This document shows positions 1 to 8,713 of a DNA stretch of 64,000 bases, piece by piece. A model generated the notes under the pieces. The model saw nothing but the letters and a program-made list of their open reading frames with translations, had not been told where the DNA came from and ran no database searches. Position numbers and translations under genes: made by a program. The stretch's first letter is position 1. Each line of letters starts with the position of its first letter. Source of the stretch: Molossus alvarezi (Eukaryota > Chordata > Mammalia > Chiroptera > Molossidae); the NCBI GenBank assembly GCA_037176705.1, contig JBAWUJ010000133.1, positions 1 through 64,000 of the forward strand, read 5' to 3'.

Positions 1-302
1 CCTCACCGCGGAGCTCGGCAGGCCGCGCATGCGCAGTCCAGGGGCCCCAAGGTCTGCGCCTGGGGGGCCGGGGGTCCGCCCCACGGGGCTGCGCTGCCCC
101 ACCGGCGGGCGCGGGCGCCCGCGAGTTGCGGCGCCTTGCGCGGCGGCCTGCTGGTGTGCTGCTGGGGCGTGGGGGGATCCCCTCTGGGCCCCAGATTCCC
201 TCGCTCGGCCCCCGGCGTGGGCTGGGGCGCGTGCGTGCGTGGGCTGCGTGGCCCTCGGCCCGAAGCGCGGCAGGTGCGCAGCTGGCTGGCTGTGGGGGGA
301 CC

Positions 303-307
303 AAAAA
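303..307 (-). terminator. Displaced Pol III terminator TTTTT (copy 1)
   Basis: Mammalian 5S genes normally run into four or more T at the gene end. Here the gene end is GGCTTT followed by CGCC, only three T. The first run of at least four T on the minus strand is this TTTTT at +131 to +135. A Pol III transcript would be expected to end here, about 10-14 nt longer than normal 5S RNA. The arrangement is the same in all units. Confidence 0.65.
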
Positions 308-340
308 GGAGCGGCGAAAGCCTACAGCACCCGGCATTCC

Positions 341-358
341 CAGGCGGTCTCCCATCCA
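341..358 (-). promoter_or_regulatory. Internal control region, box C (positions 80-97, copy 1)
   Basis: This is the main TFIIIA contact region of 5S genes. Positions 80-97, including the GGATGGGAGACC core, match the mammalian sequence I recall without a difference, in every copy read. Confidence 0.85.
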
Positions 359-365
359 AGTCCTG

Positions 366-371
366 ACCGGG
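366..371 (-). promoter_or_regulatory. Internal control region, intermediate element (positions 67-72, copy 1)
   Basis: The element reads CCCGGT instead of CCTGGT: the single change is T to C at position 69 (window base 369). It is the only one of the eight array-wide substitutions that falls inside a promoter element. In the RNA it would turn a U-G pair of helix V into a C-G pair, so the fold should tolerate it. Confidence 0.7.
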
Positions 372-373
372 CC

Positions 374-388
374 CGACCCTGCTTAGCT
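374..388 (-). promoter_or_regulatory. Internal control region, box A (5S positions 50-64, copy 1)
   Basis: Type 1 Pol III genes carry their promoter inside the gene. Positions 50-64 of this 5S body are identical to the mammalian box A I recall (core GCTAAGCAGGGTCGG region), so one half of the TFIIIA/TFIIIC landing site is intact. The same holds in every copy. Confidence 0.8.
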
Positions 389-457
389 TCCCAGATCCCA
401 CGAGATCGGGCGCGTTCAGGGTGGTATGGCCGGAGACGTTGGCGGCCGCCTCCAGGC

Positions 458-469
458 GCCCTAAGAGTC
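458..469 (-). promoter_or_regulatory. D box-like upstream element of 5S gene (copy 1; same place in every unit)
   Basis: On the minus strand this reads GACTCTTAGGGC and lies exactly at -32 to -21 from the first base of the 5S body. The mammalian 5S D box known from human and hamster genes is GGCTCTTGGGGC at the same distance; 10 of 12 bases agree. In those genes it raises Pol III transcription. The element appears unchanged in all units even though bases a few positions further upstream vary. Confidence 0.7.
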
Positions 470-569
470 CAGCGCCTGGGCTGGCAGCCCCCCGGGCAGC
501 CCCCCCGGCCGCCAGGCGGAGCGCGGACCGGCCCCTCTCAGCTCTCGGGGACCCAGGCGCGCGGTCCGT

Positions 570-576
570 CCCGCCC
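570..576 (-). promoter_or_regulatory. GC box (Sp1-type), upstream of copy 1
   Basis: The minus strand reads GGGCGGG at -139 to -133 from the 5S start. Sp1 sites upstream of the human 5S gene are known, so the position is plausible, but short GC boxes are expected by chance in a sequence this GC-rich. Confidence 0.4.
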
Positions 577-577
577 A

Positions 578-587
578 GCCTCGAACC
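578..587 (-). promoter_or_regulatory. TFIIIC B-box-like element, upstream of copy 1
   Basis: On the minus strand this reads GGTTCGAGGC at -150 to -141, fitting 10 of 11 positions of the tRNA-type B box GGTTCGANNCC. It is in the same orientation as the 5S gene. I see no convincing A box at the proper distance upstream and no cloverleaf, so it is not a tRNA. At most it is an isolated TFIIIC site. Confidence 0.35.
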
Positions 588-614
588 AGGTCCTCACCGC
601 GGAGCTCGGCAGGC

Positions 615-626
615 CGCGCATGCGCA
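615..626. promoter_or_regulatory. NRF-1-type palindrome CGCGCATGCGCA (upstream of copy 1)
   Basis: The 12-mer matches the NRF-1 consensus YGCGCAYGCGCR at every position and lies at -189 to -178 of 5S copy 1. The first instance in the window is at 24-35, and it recurs once per unit. NRF-1 is a vertebrate activator that binds unmethylated CpG sites. Whether it acts here is inference; an exact 12-base match is seen. Confidence 0.6.
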
Positions 627-690
627 GTCCAGGGGCCCCAAGGTCTGCGCCTGGGGGGCCGGGGGTCCGCCCCACGGGGCTGCGCTGCCC

Positions 691-771
691 CACGGGGGGG
701 GCGCGGGCGCCCGCGAGTTGCGGCACCTTGCGCGGCGGCCTGCTGGTGTGCTGCTGGGGCGTGGGGGGTCC
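691..771. repeat. Type B spacer haplotype (long G tract)
   Basis: Compared with the common (type A) spacer, this block has the sequence AC plus eight G where type A has ACCGGCGGG, an A instead of G at 725 (GCACC for GCGCC), and lacks the A of GGGGGGATCCCC, which destroys a BamHI site. The one-base gain and one-base loss cancel, so the unit stays 591 bp. The three differences always travel together. The same form starts at 23152, 26698, 37928, 48567, 52704 and 63934. Confidence 0.85.
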
Positions 772-907
772 CCTCTGGGCCCCAGATTCCCTCGCTCGGC
801 CCCCGGCGTGGGCTGGGGCGCGTGCGTGCGTGGGCTGCGTGGCCCTCGGCCCGAAGCGCGGCAGGTGCGCAGCTGGCTGGCTGTGGGGGGACCAAAAAGG
901 AGCGGCG

Positions 908-1028
908 AAAGCCTACAGCACCCGGCATTCCCAGGCGGTCTCCCATCCAAGTCCTGACCGGGCCCGACCCTGCTTAGCTTCCCAGATCCCACGAGATCGG
1001 GCGCGTTCAGGGTGGTATGGCCGGAGAC
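908..1028 (-). rRNA. 5S rRNA-like gene, copy 2 of 108
   Basis: Same body as copy 1. G at -40, type A spacer upstream. First of a run of four G-type units. Confidence 0.85.
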
Positions 1029-1498
1029 GTTGGCGGCCGCCTCCAGGCGCCCTAAGAGTCCAGCGCCGGGGCTGGCAGCCCCCCGGGCAGCCCCCCCGGC
1101 CGCCAGGCGGAGCGCGGACCGGCCCCTCTCAGCTCTCGGGGACCCAGGCGCGCGGTCCGTCCCGCCCAGCCTCGAACCAGGTCCTCACCGCGGAGCTCGG
1201 CAGGCCGCGCATGCGCAGTCCAGGGGCCCCAAGGTCTGCGCCTGGGGGGCCGGGGGTCCGCCCCACGGGGCTGCGCTGCCCCACCGGCGGGCGCGGGCGC
1301 CCGCGAGTTGCGGCGCCTTGCGCGGCGGCCTGCTGGTGTGCTGCTGGGGCGTGGGGGGATCCCCTCTGGGCCCCAGATTCCCTCGCTCGGCCCCCGGCGT
1401 GGGCTGGGGCGCGTGCGTGCGTGGGCTGCGTGGCCCTCGGCCCGAAGCGCGGCAGGTGCGCAGCTGGCTGGCTGTGGGGGGACCAAAAAGGAGCGGCG

Positions 1499-1619
1499 AA
1501 AGCCTACAGCACCCGGCATTCCCAGGCGGTCTCCCATCCAAGTCCTGACCGGGCCCGACCCTGCTTAGCTTCCCAGATCCCACGAGATCGGGCGCGTTCA
1601 GGGTGGTATGGCCGGAGAC
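1499..1619 (-). rRNA. 5S rRNA-like gene, copy 3 of 108
   Basis: Same body. G at -40, type A spacer upstream. Confidence 0.85.
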
Positions 1620-2089
1620 GTTGGCGGCCGCCTCCAGGCGCCCTAAGAGTCCAGCGCCGGGGCTGGCAGCCCCCCGGGCAGCCCCCCCGGCCGCCAGGCG
1701 GAGCGCGGACCGGCCCCTCTCAGCTCTCGGGGACCCAGGCGCGCGGTCCGTCCCGCCCAGCCTCGAACCAGGTCCTCACCGCGGAGCTCGGCAGGCCGCG
1801 CATGCGCAGTCCAGGGGCCCCAAGGTCTGCGCCTGGGGGGCCGGGGGTCCGCCCCACGGGGCTGCGCTGCCCCACCGGCGGGCGCGGGCGCCCGCGAGTT
1901 GCGGCGCCTTGCGCGGCGGCCTGCTGGTGTGCTGCTGGGGCGTGGGGGGATCCCCTCTGGGCCCCAGATTCCCTCGCTCGGCCCCCGGCGTGGGCTGGGG
2001 CGCGTGCGTGCGTGGGCTGCGTGGCCCTCGGCCCGAAGCGCGGCAGGTGCGCAGCTGGCTGGCTGTGGGGGGACCAAAAAGGAGCGGCG

Positions 2090-2210
2090 AAAGCCTACAG
2101 CACCCGGCATTCCCAGGCGGTCTCCCATCCAAGTCCTGACCGGGCCCGACCCTGCTTAGCTTCCCAGATCCCACGAGATCGGGCGCGTTCAGGGTGGTAT
2201 GGCCGGAGAC
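2090..2210 (-). rRNA. 5S rRNA-like gene, copy 4 of 108
   Basis: Same body. G at -40, type A spacer upstream. Confidence 0.85.
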
Positions 2211-2680
2211 GTTGGCGGCCGCCTCCAGGCGCCCTAAGAGTCCAGCGCCGGGGCTGGCAGCCCCCCGGGCAGCCCCCCCGGCCGCCAGGCGGAGCGCGGA
2301 CCGGCCCCTCTCAGCTCTCGGGGACCCAGGCGCGCGGTCCGTCCCGCCCAGCCTCGAACCAGGTCCTCACCGCGGAGCTCGGCAGGCCGCGCATGCGCAG
2401 TCCAGGGGCCCCAAGGTCTGCGCCTGGGGGGCCGGGGGTCCGCCCCACGGGGCTGCGCTGCCCCACCGGCGGGCGCGGGCGCCCGCGAGTTGCGGCGCCT
2501 TGCGCGGCGGCCTGCTGGTGTGCTGCTGGGGCGTGGGGGGATCCCCTCTGGGCCCCAGATTCCCTCGCTCGGCCCCCGGCGTGGGCTGGGGCGCGTGCGT
2601 GCGTGGGCTGCGTGGCCCTCGGCCCGAAGCGCGGCAGGTGCGCAGCTGGCTGGCTGTGGGGGGACCAAAAAGGAGCGGCG

Positions 2681-2801
2681 AAAGCCTACAGCACCCGGCA
2701 TTCCCAGGCGGTCTCCCATCCAAGTCCTGACCGGGCCCGACCCTGCTTAGCTTCCCAGATCCCACGAGATCGGGCGCGTTCAGGGTGGTATGGCCGGAGA
2801 C
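2681..2801 (-). rRNA. 5S rRNA-like gene, copy 5 of 108
   Basis: Same body. G at -40, type A spacer upstream. Confidence 0.85.
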
Positions 2802-3271
2802 GTTGGCGGCCGCCTCCAGGCGCCCTAAGAGTCCAGCGCCGGGGCTGGCAGCCCCCCGGGCAGCCCCCCCGGCCGCCAGGCGGAGCGCGGACCGGCCCCT
2901 CTCAGCTCTCGGGGACCCAGGCGCGCGGTCCGTCCCGCCCAGCCTCGAACCAGGTCCTCACCGCGGAGCTCGGCAGGCCGCGCATGCGCAGTCCAGGGGC
3001 CCCAAGGTCTGCGCCTGGGGGGCCGGGGGTCCGCCCCACGGGGCTGCGCTGCCCCACCGGCGGGCGCGGGCGCCCGCGAGTTGCGGCGCCTTGCGCGGCG
3101 GCCTGCTGGTGTGCTGCTGGGGCGTGGGGGGATCCCCTCTGGGCCCCAGATTCCCTCGCTCGGCCCCCGGCGTGGGCTGGGGCGCGTGCGTGCGTGGGCT
3201 GCGTGGCCCTCGGCCCGAAGCGCGGCAGGTGCGCAGCTGGCTGGCTGTGGGGGGACCAAAAAGGAGCGGCG

Positions 3272-3392
3272 AAAGCCTACAGCACCCGGCATTCCCAGGC
3301 GGTCTCCCATCCAAGTCCTGACCGGGCCCGACCCTGCTTAGCTTCCCAGATCCCACGAGATCGGGCGCGTTCAGGGTGGTATGGCCGGAGAC
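3272..3392 (-). rRNA. 5S rRNA-like gene, copy 6 of 108
   Basis: Same body. Minus-strand A at -40 (plus-strand T at 3432; all -40 states here are given as the plus-strand base), type A spacer. Confidence 0.85.
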
Positions 3393-3862
3393 GTTGGCGG
3401 CCGCCTCCAGGCGCCCTAAGAGTCCAGCGCCTGGGCTGGCAGCCCCCCGGGCAGCCCCCCCGGCCGCCAGGCGGAGCGCGGACCGGCCCCTCTCAGCTCT
3501 CGGGGACCCAGGCGCGCGGTCCGTCCCGCCCAGCCTCGAACCAGGTCCTCACCGCGGAGCTCGGCAGGCCGCGCATGCGCAGTCCAGGGGCCCCAAGGTC
3601 TGCGCCTGGGGGGCCGGGGGTCCGCCCCACGGGGCTGCGCTGCCCCACCGGCGGGCGCGGGCGCCCGCGAGTTGCGGCGCCTTGCGCGGCGGCCTGCTGG
3701 TGTGCTGCTGGGGCGTGGGGGGATCCCCTCTGGGCCCCAGATTCCCTCGCTCGGCCCCCGGCGTGGGCTGGGGCGCGTGCGTGCGTGGGCTGCGTGGCCC
3801 TCGGCCCGAAGCGCGGCAGGTGCGCAGCTGGCTGGCTGTGGGGGGACCAAAAAGGAGCGGCG

Positions 3863-3983
3863 AAAGCCTACAGCACCCGGCATTCCCAGGCGGTCTCCCA
3901 TCCAAGTCCTGACCGGGCCCGACCCTGCTTAGCTTCCCAGATCCCACGAGATCGGGCGCGTTCAGGGTGGTATGGCCGGAGAC
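3863..3983 (-). rRNA. 5S rRNA-like gene, copy 7 of 108
   Basis: Same body. G at -40, type A spacer. Confidence 0.85.
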
Positions 3984-4453
3984 GTTGGCGGCCGCCTCCA
4001 GGCGCCCTAAGAGTCCAGCGCCGGGGCTGGCAGCCCCCCGGGCAGCCCCCCCGGCCGCCAGGCGGAGCGCGGACCGGCCCCTCTCAGCTCTCGGGGACCC
4101 AGGCGCGCGGTCCGTCCCGCCCAGCCTCGAACCAGGTCCTCACCGCGGAGCTCGGCAGGCCGCGCATGCGCAGTCCAGGGGCCCCAAGGTCTGCGCCTGG
4201 GGGGCCGGGGGTCCGCCCCACGGGGCTGCGCTGCCCCACCGGCGGGCGCGGGCGCCCGCGAGTTGCGGCGCCTTGCGCGGCGGCCTGCTGGTGTGCTGCT
4301 GGGGCGTGGGGGGATCCCCTCTGGGCCCCAGATTCCCTCGCTCGGCCCCCGGCGTGGGCTGGGGCGCGTGCGTGCGTGGGCTGCGTGGCCCTCGGCCCGA
4401 AGCGCGGCAGGTGCGCAGCTGGCTGGCTGTGGGGGGACCAAAAAGGAGCGGCG

Positions 4454-4574
4454 AAAGCCTACAGCACCCGGCATTCCCAGGCGGTCTCCCATCCAAGTCC
4501 TGACCGGGCCCGACCCTGCTTAGCTTCCCAGATCCCACGAGATCGGGCGCGTTCAGGGTGGTATGGCCGGAGAC
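4454..4574 (-). rRNA. 5S rRNA-like gene, copy 8 of 108
   Basis: Same body. G at -40, type A spacer. Confidence 0.85.
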
Positions 4575-5044
4575 GTTGGCGGCCGCCTCCAGGCGCCCTA
4601 AGAGTCCAGCGCCGGGGCTGGCAGCCCCCCGGGCAGCCCCCCCGGCCGCCAGGCGGAGCGCGGACCGGCCCCTCTCAGCTCTCGGGGACCCAGGCGCGCG
4701 GTCCGTCCCGCCCAGCCTCGAACCAGGTCCTCACCGCGGAGCTCGGCAGGCCGCGCATGCGCAGTCCAGGGGCCCCAAGGTCTGCGCCTGGGGGGCCGGG
4801 GGTCCGCCCCACGGGGCTGCGCTGCCCCACCGGCGGGCGCGGGCGCCCGCGAGTTGCGGCGCCTTGCGCGGCGGCCTGCTGGTGTGCTGCTGGGGCGTGG
4901 GGGGATCCCCTCTGGGCCCCAGATTCCCTCGCTCGGCCCCCGGCGTGGGCTGGGGCGCGTGCGTGCGTGGGCTGCGTGGCCCTCGGCCCGAAGCGCGGCA
5001 GGTGCGCAGCTGGCTGGCTGTGGGGGGACCAAAAAGGAGCGGCG

Positions 5045-5165
5045 AAAGCCTACAGCACCCGGCATTCCCAGGCGGTCTCCCATCCAAGTCCTGACCGGGC
5101 CCGACCCTGCTTAGCTTCCCAGATCCCACGAGATCGGGCGCGTTCAGGGTGGTATGGCCGGAGAC
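5045..5165 (-). rRNA. 5S rRNA-like gene, copy 9 of 108
   Basis: Same body. T at -40, type A spacer. Confidence 0.85.
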
Positions 5166-5635
5166 GTTGGCGGCCGCCTCCAGGCGCCCTAAGAGTCCAG
5201 CGCCTGGGCTGGCAGCCCCCCGGGCAGCCCCCCCGGCCGCCAGGCGGAGCGCGGACCGGCCCCTCTCAGCTCTCGGGGACCCAGGCGCGCGGTCCGTCCC
5301 GCCCAGCCTCGAACCAGGTCCTCACCGCGGAGCTCGGCAGGCCGCGCATGCGCAGTCCAGGGGCCCCAAGGTCTGCGCCTGGGGGGCCGGGGGTCCGCCC
5401 CACGGGGCTGCGCTGCCCCACCGGCGGGCGCGGGCGCCCGCGAGTTGCGGCGCCTTGCGCGGCGGCCTGCTGGTGTGCTGCTGGGGCGTGGGGGGATCCC
5501 CTCTGGGCCCCAGATTCCCTCGCTCGGCCCCCGGCGTGGGCTGGGGCGCGTGCGTGCGTGGGCTGCGTGGCCCTCGGCCCGAAGCGCGGCAGGTGCGCAG
5601 CTGGCTGGCTGTGGGGGGACCAAAAAGGAGCGGCG

Positions 5636-5756
5636 AAAGCCTACAGCACCCGGCATTCCCAGGCGGTCTCCCATCCAAGTCCTGACCGGGCCCGACCCTG
5701 CTTAGCTTCCCAGATCCCACGAGATCGGGCGCGTTCAGGGTGGTATGGCCGGAGAC
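5636..5756 (-). rRNA. 5S rRNA-like gene, copy 10 of 108
   Basis: Same body. The only copy with A at -40 (base 5796); type B' spacer upstream. Confidence 0.85.
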
Positions 5757-6010
5757 GTTGGCGGCCGCCTCCAGGCGCCCTAAGAGTCCAGCGCCAGGGC
5801 TGGCAGCCCCCCGGGCAGCCCCCCCGGCCGCCAGGCGGAGCGCGGACCGGCCCCTCTCAGCTCTCGGGGACCCAGGCGCGCGGTCCGTCCCGCCCAGCCT
5901 CGAACCAGGTCCTCACCGCGGAGCTCGGCAGGCCGCGCATGCGCAGTCCAGGGGCCCCAAGGTCTGCGCCTGGGGGGCCGGGGGTCCGCCCCACGGGGCT
6001 GCGCTGCCCC

Positions 6011-6090
6011 ACCGGGGGGGGCGCGGGCGCCCGCGAGTTGCGGCACCTTGCGCGGCGGCCTGCTGGTGTGCTGCTGGGGCGTGGGGGGTC
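6011..6090. repeat. Type B' spacer haplotype (ACC plus eight G)
   Basis: As type B but with an extra C before the G8 tract, giving a 592-bp unit. The GCACC and missing-A changes are present. A second instance starts at 8376. Both lie in the leading irregular segment of the array and neither is found after 8.5 kb. Confidence 0.8.
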
Positions 6091-6227
6091 CCCTCTGGGC
6101 CCCAGATTCCCTCGCTCGGCCCCCGGCGTGGGCTGGGGCGCGTGCGTGCGTGGGCTGCGTGGCCCTCGGCCCGAAGCGCGGCAGGTGCGCAGCTGGCTGG
6201 CTGTGGGGGGACCAAAAAGGAGCGGCG

Positions 6228-6348
6228 AAAGCCTACAGCACCCGGCATTCCCAGGCGGTCTCCCATCCAAGTCCTGACCGGGCCCGACCCTGCTTAGCTT
6301 CCCAGATCCCACGAGATCGGGCGCGTTCAGGGTGGTATGGCCGGAGAC
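6228..6348 (-). rRNA. 5S rRNA-like gene, copy 11 of 108
   Basis: Same body. G at -40, type A spacer upstream; the type B' block lies on its 3' side. Confidence 0.85.
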
Positions 6349-6818
6349 GTTGGCGGCCGCCTCCAGGCGCCCTAAGAGTCCAGCGCCGGGGCTGGCAGCC
6401 CCCCGGGCAGCCCCCCCGGCCGCCAGGCGGAGCGCGGACCGGCCCCTCTCAGCTCTCGGGGACCCAGGCGCGCGGTCCGTCCCGCCCAGCCTCGAACCAG
6501 GTCCTCACCGCGGAGCTCGGCAGGCCGCGCATGCGCAGTCCAGGGGCCCCAAGGTCTGCGCCTGGGGGGCCGGGGGTCCGCCCCACGGGGCTGCGCTGCC
6601 CCACCGGCGGGCGCGGGCGCCCGCGAGTTGCGGCGCCTTGCGCGGCGGCCTGCTGGTGTGCTGCTGGGGCGTGGGGGGATCCCCTCTGGGCCCCAGATTC
6701 CCTCGCTCGGCCCCCGGCGTGGGCTGGGGCGCGTGCGTGCGTGGGCTGCGTGGCCCTCGGCCCGAAGCGCGGCAGGTGCGCAGCTGGCTGGCTGTGGGGG
6801 GACCAAAAAGGAGCGGCG

Positions 6819-6939
6819 AAAGCCTACAGCACCCGGCATTCCCAGGCGGTCTCCCATCCAAGTCCTGACCGGGCCCGACCCTGCTTAGCTTCCCAGATCC
6901 CACGAGATCGGGCGCGTTCAGGGTGGTATGGCCGGAGAC
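6819..6939 (-). rRNA. 5S rRNA-like gene, copy 12 of 108
   Basis: Same body. G at -40, type A spacer. Confidence 0.85.
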
Positions 6940-7409
6940 GTTGGCGGCCGCCTCCAGGCGCCCTAAGAGTCCAGCGCCGGGGCTGGCAGCCCCCCGGGCA
7001 GCCCCCCCGGCCGCCAGGCGGAGCGCGGACCGGCCCCTCTCAGCTCTCGGGGACCCAGGCGCGCGGTCCGTCCCGCCCAGCCTCGAACCAGGTCCTCACC
7101 GCGGAGCTCGGCAGGCCGCGCATGCGCAGTCCAGGGGCCCCAAGGTCTGCGCCTGGGGGGCCGGGGGTCCGCCCCACGGGGCTGCGCTGCCCCACCGGCG
7201 GGCGCGGGCGCCCGCGAGTTGCGGCGCCTTGCGCGGCGGCCTGCTGGTGTGCTGCTGGGGCGTGGGGGGATCCCCTCTGGGCCCCAGATTCCCTCGCTCG
7301 GCCCCCGGCGTGGGCTGGGGCGCGTGCGTGCGTGGGCTGCGTGGCCCTCGGCCCGAAGCGCGGCAGGTGCGCAGCTGGCTGGCTGTGGGGGGACCAAAAA
7401 GGAGCGGCG

Positions 7410-7530
7410 AAAGCCTACAGCACCCGGCATTCCCAGGCGGTCTCCCATCCAAGTCCTGACCGGGCCCGACCCTGCTTAGCTTCCCAGATCCCACGAGATC
7501 GGGCGCGTTCAGGGTGGTATGGCCGGAGAC
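7410..7530 (-). rRNA. 5S rRNA-like gene, copy 13 of 108
   Basis: Same body. G at -40, type A spacer. Confidence 0.85.
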
Positions 7531-8000
7531 GTTGGCGGCCGCCTCCAGGCGCCCTAAGAGTCCAGCGCCGGGGCTGGCAGCCCCCCGGGCAGCCCCCCCG
7601 GCCGCCAGGCGGAGCGCGGACCGGCCCCTCTCAGCTCTCGGGGACCCAGGCGCGCGGTCCGTCCCGCCCAGCCTCGAACCAGGTCCTCACCGCGGAGCTC
7701 GGCAGGCCGCGCATGCGCAGTCCAGGGGCCCCAAGGTCTGCGCCTGGGGGGCCGGGGGTCCGCCCCACGGGGCTGCGCTGCCCCACCGGCGGGCGCGGGC
7801 GCCCGCGAGTTGCGGCGCCTTGCGCGGCGGCCTGCTGGTGTGCTGCTGGGGCGTGGGGGGATCCCCTCTGGGCCCCAGATTCCCTCGCTCGGCCCCCGGC
7901 GTGGGCTGGGGCGCGTGCGTGCGTGGGCTGCGTGGCCCTCGGCCCGAAGCGCGGCAGGTGCGCAGCTGGCTGGCTGTGGGGGGACCAAAAAGGAGCGGCG

Positions 8001-8121
8001 AAAGCCTACAGCACCCGGCATTCCCAGGCGGTCTCCCATCCAAGTCCTGACCGGGCCCGACCCTGCTTAGCTTCCCAGATCCCACGAGATCGGGCGCGTT
8101 CAGGGTGGTATGGCCGGAGAC
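8001..8121 (-). rRNA. 5S rRNA-like gene, copy 14 of 108
   Basis: Same body. G at -40; private C to A at 8250 (-129), four bases from the GC box; type B' spacer upstream. Confidence 0.85.
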
Positions 8122-8592
8122 GTTGGCGGCCGCCTCCAGGCGCCCTAAGAGTCCAGCGCCGGGGCTGGCAGCCCCCCGGGCAGCCCCCCCGGCCGCCAGG
8201 CGGAGCGCGGACCGGCCCCTCTCAGCTCTCGGGGACCCAGGCGCGCGGTACGTCCCGCCCAGCCTCGAACCAGGTCCTCACCGCGGAGCTCGGCAGGCCG
8301 CGCATGCGCAGTCCAGGGGCCCCAAGGTCTGCGCCTGGGGGGCCGGGGGTCCGCCCCACGGGGCTGCGCTGCCCCACCGGGGGGGGCGCGGGCGCCCGCG
8401 AGTTGCGGCACCTTGCGCGGCGGCCTGCTGGTGTGCTGCTGGGGCGTGGGGGGTCCCCTCTGGGCCCCAGATTCCCTCGCTCGGCCCCCGGCGTGGGCTG
8501 GGGCGCGTGCGTGCGTGGGCTGCGTGGCCCTCGGCCCGAAGCGCGGCAGGTGCGCAGCTGGCTGGCTGTGGGGGGACCAAAAAGGAGCGGCG

Positions 8593-8713
8593 AAAGCCTA
8601 CAGCACCCGGCATTCCCAGGCGGTCTCCCATCCAAGTCCTGACCGGGCCCGACCCTGCTTAGCTTCCCAGATCCCACGAGATCGGGCGCGTTCAGGGTGG
8701 TATGGCCGGAGAC
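8593..8713 (-). rRNA. 5S rRNA-like gene, copy 15 of 108
   Basis: Same body. T at -40, type A spacer upstream. Confidence 0.85.

Larger units (their letters stand above)
317..437 (-). rRNA. 5S rRNA-like gene, copy 1 of 108
   Basis: This 121-nt segment is a complete 5S ribosomal RNA gene in outline, from GTCTCCGGCC at the 5' end to CTGTAGGCTTT at the 3' end. 5S RNA is a component of the large ribosomal subunit, made by Pol III from an internal promoter bound by TFIIIA. RNA position n corresponds to window base 438-n. Against the mammalian 5S I recall there are eight substitutions: A5C, C39G, T40G, C46G, T69C, T73C, T76G and A103G. Box A (50-64) and box C (80-97) are intact. A5C leaves a C-U mismatch in helix I, and T76G breaks the AGUA strand of loop E, so ribosomal function is doubtful. 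All other copies have the same body as far as I can read. This copy has T at -40 and a type B spacer upstream. It could be a functional variant, or a transcribable 5S pseudogene satellite. Confidence 0.88.
438..907 (-). other. Intergenic spacer of the 5S unit (representative, between copies 1 and 2)
   Basis: This ~470-bp spacer separates neighbouring 5S bodies and recurs 107 times in the window. It is GC-rich with dense CpG, and I see no protein gene, tRNA or recognisable transposon in it. On the minus strand it holds, moving away from the 5S start at 437: the D box (458-469), C/G tracts (487-504), a GC box (570-576), a B-box-like element (578-587), an NRF-1-type palindrome (615-626), the variable G-tract block (691-771 here, type B) and the short TTTTT tract that follows the next 5S copy. 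Variable positions are mainly -40 (T or G, once A), -49 (usually T, G in ten spacers, read on the minus strand) and the type A/B block at about -254 to -334. Confidence 0.9.

Noticed and set aside
317..437. 5S-derived SINE (SINE3/AmnSINE type)
   Set aside because: The 5S segment is full length and keeps its upstream D box, there is no LINE-like tail or target-site duplication, and copies are in strict tandem, not dispersed.
487..504. G-quadruplex in the G-rich tracts of the minus strand
   Set aside because: The tracts (G6, G7) give at most three separable runs of three G with short loops; a fourth run is too far away for a confident call.
578..587. tRNA gene suggested by the B-box-like sequence
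   Set aside because: No A box at the right distance, no cloverleaf and no T run immediately downstream.
421..957. Recurring 178-, 161-, 132- and 86-codon open frames in each unit, both strands
   Set aside because: They overlap each other and the 5S body in different frames, start at arbitrary codons and show no recognisable domain; they are by-products of the GC-rich repeat.
8250..8250. C to A change as a regulatory variant of copy 14
   Set aside because: A single private substitution outside the GC-box core; nothing beyond its position suggests an effect.
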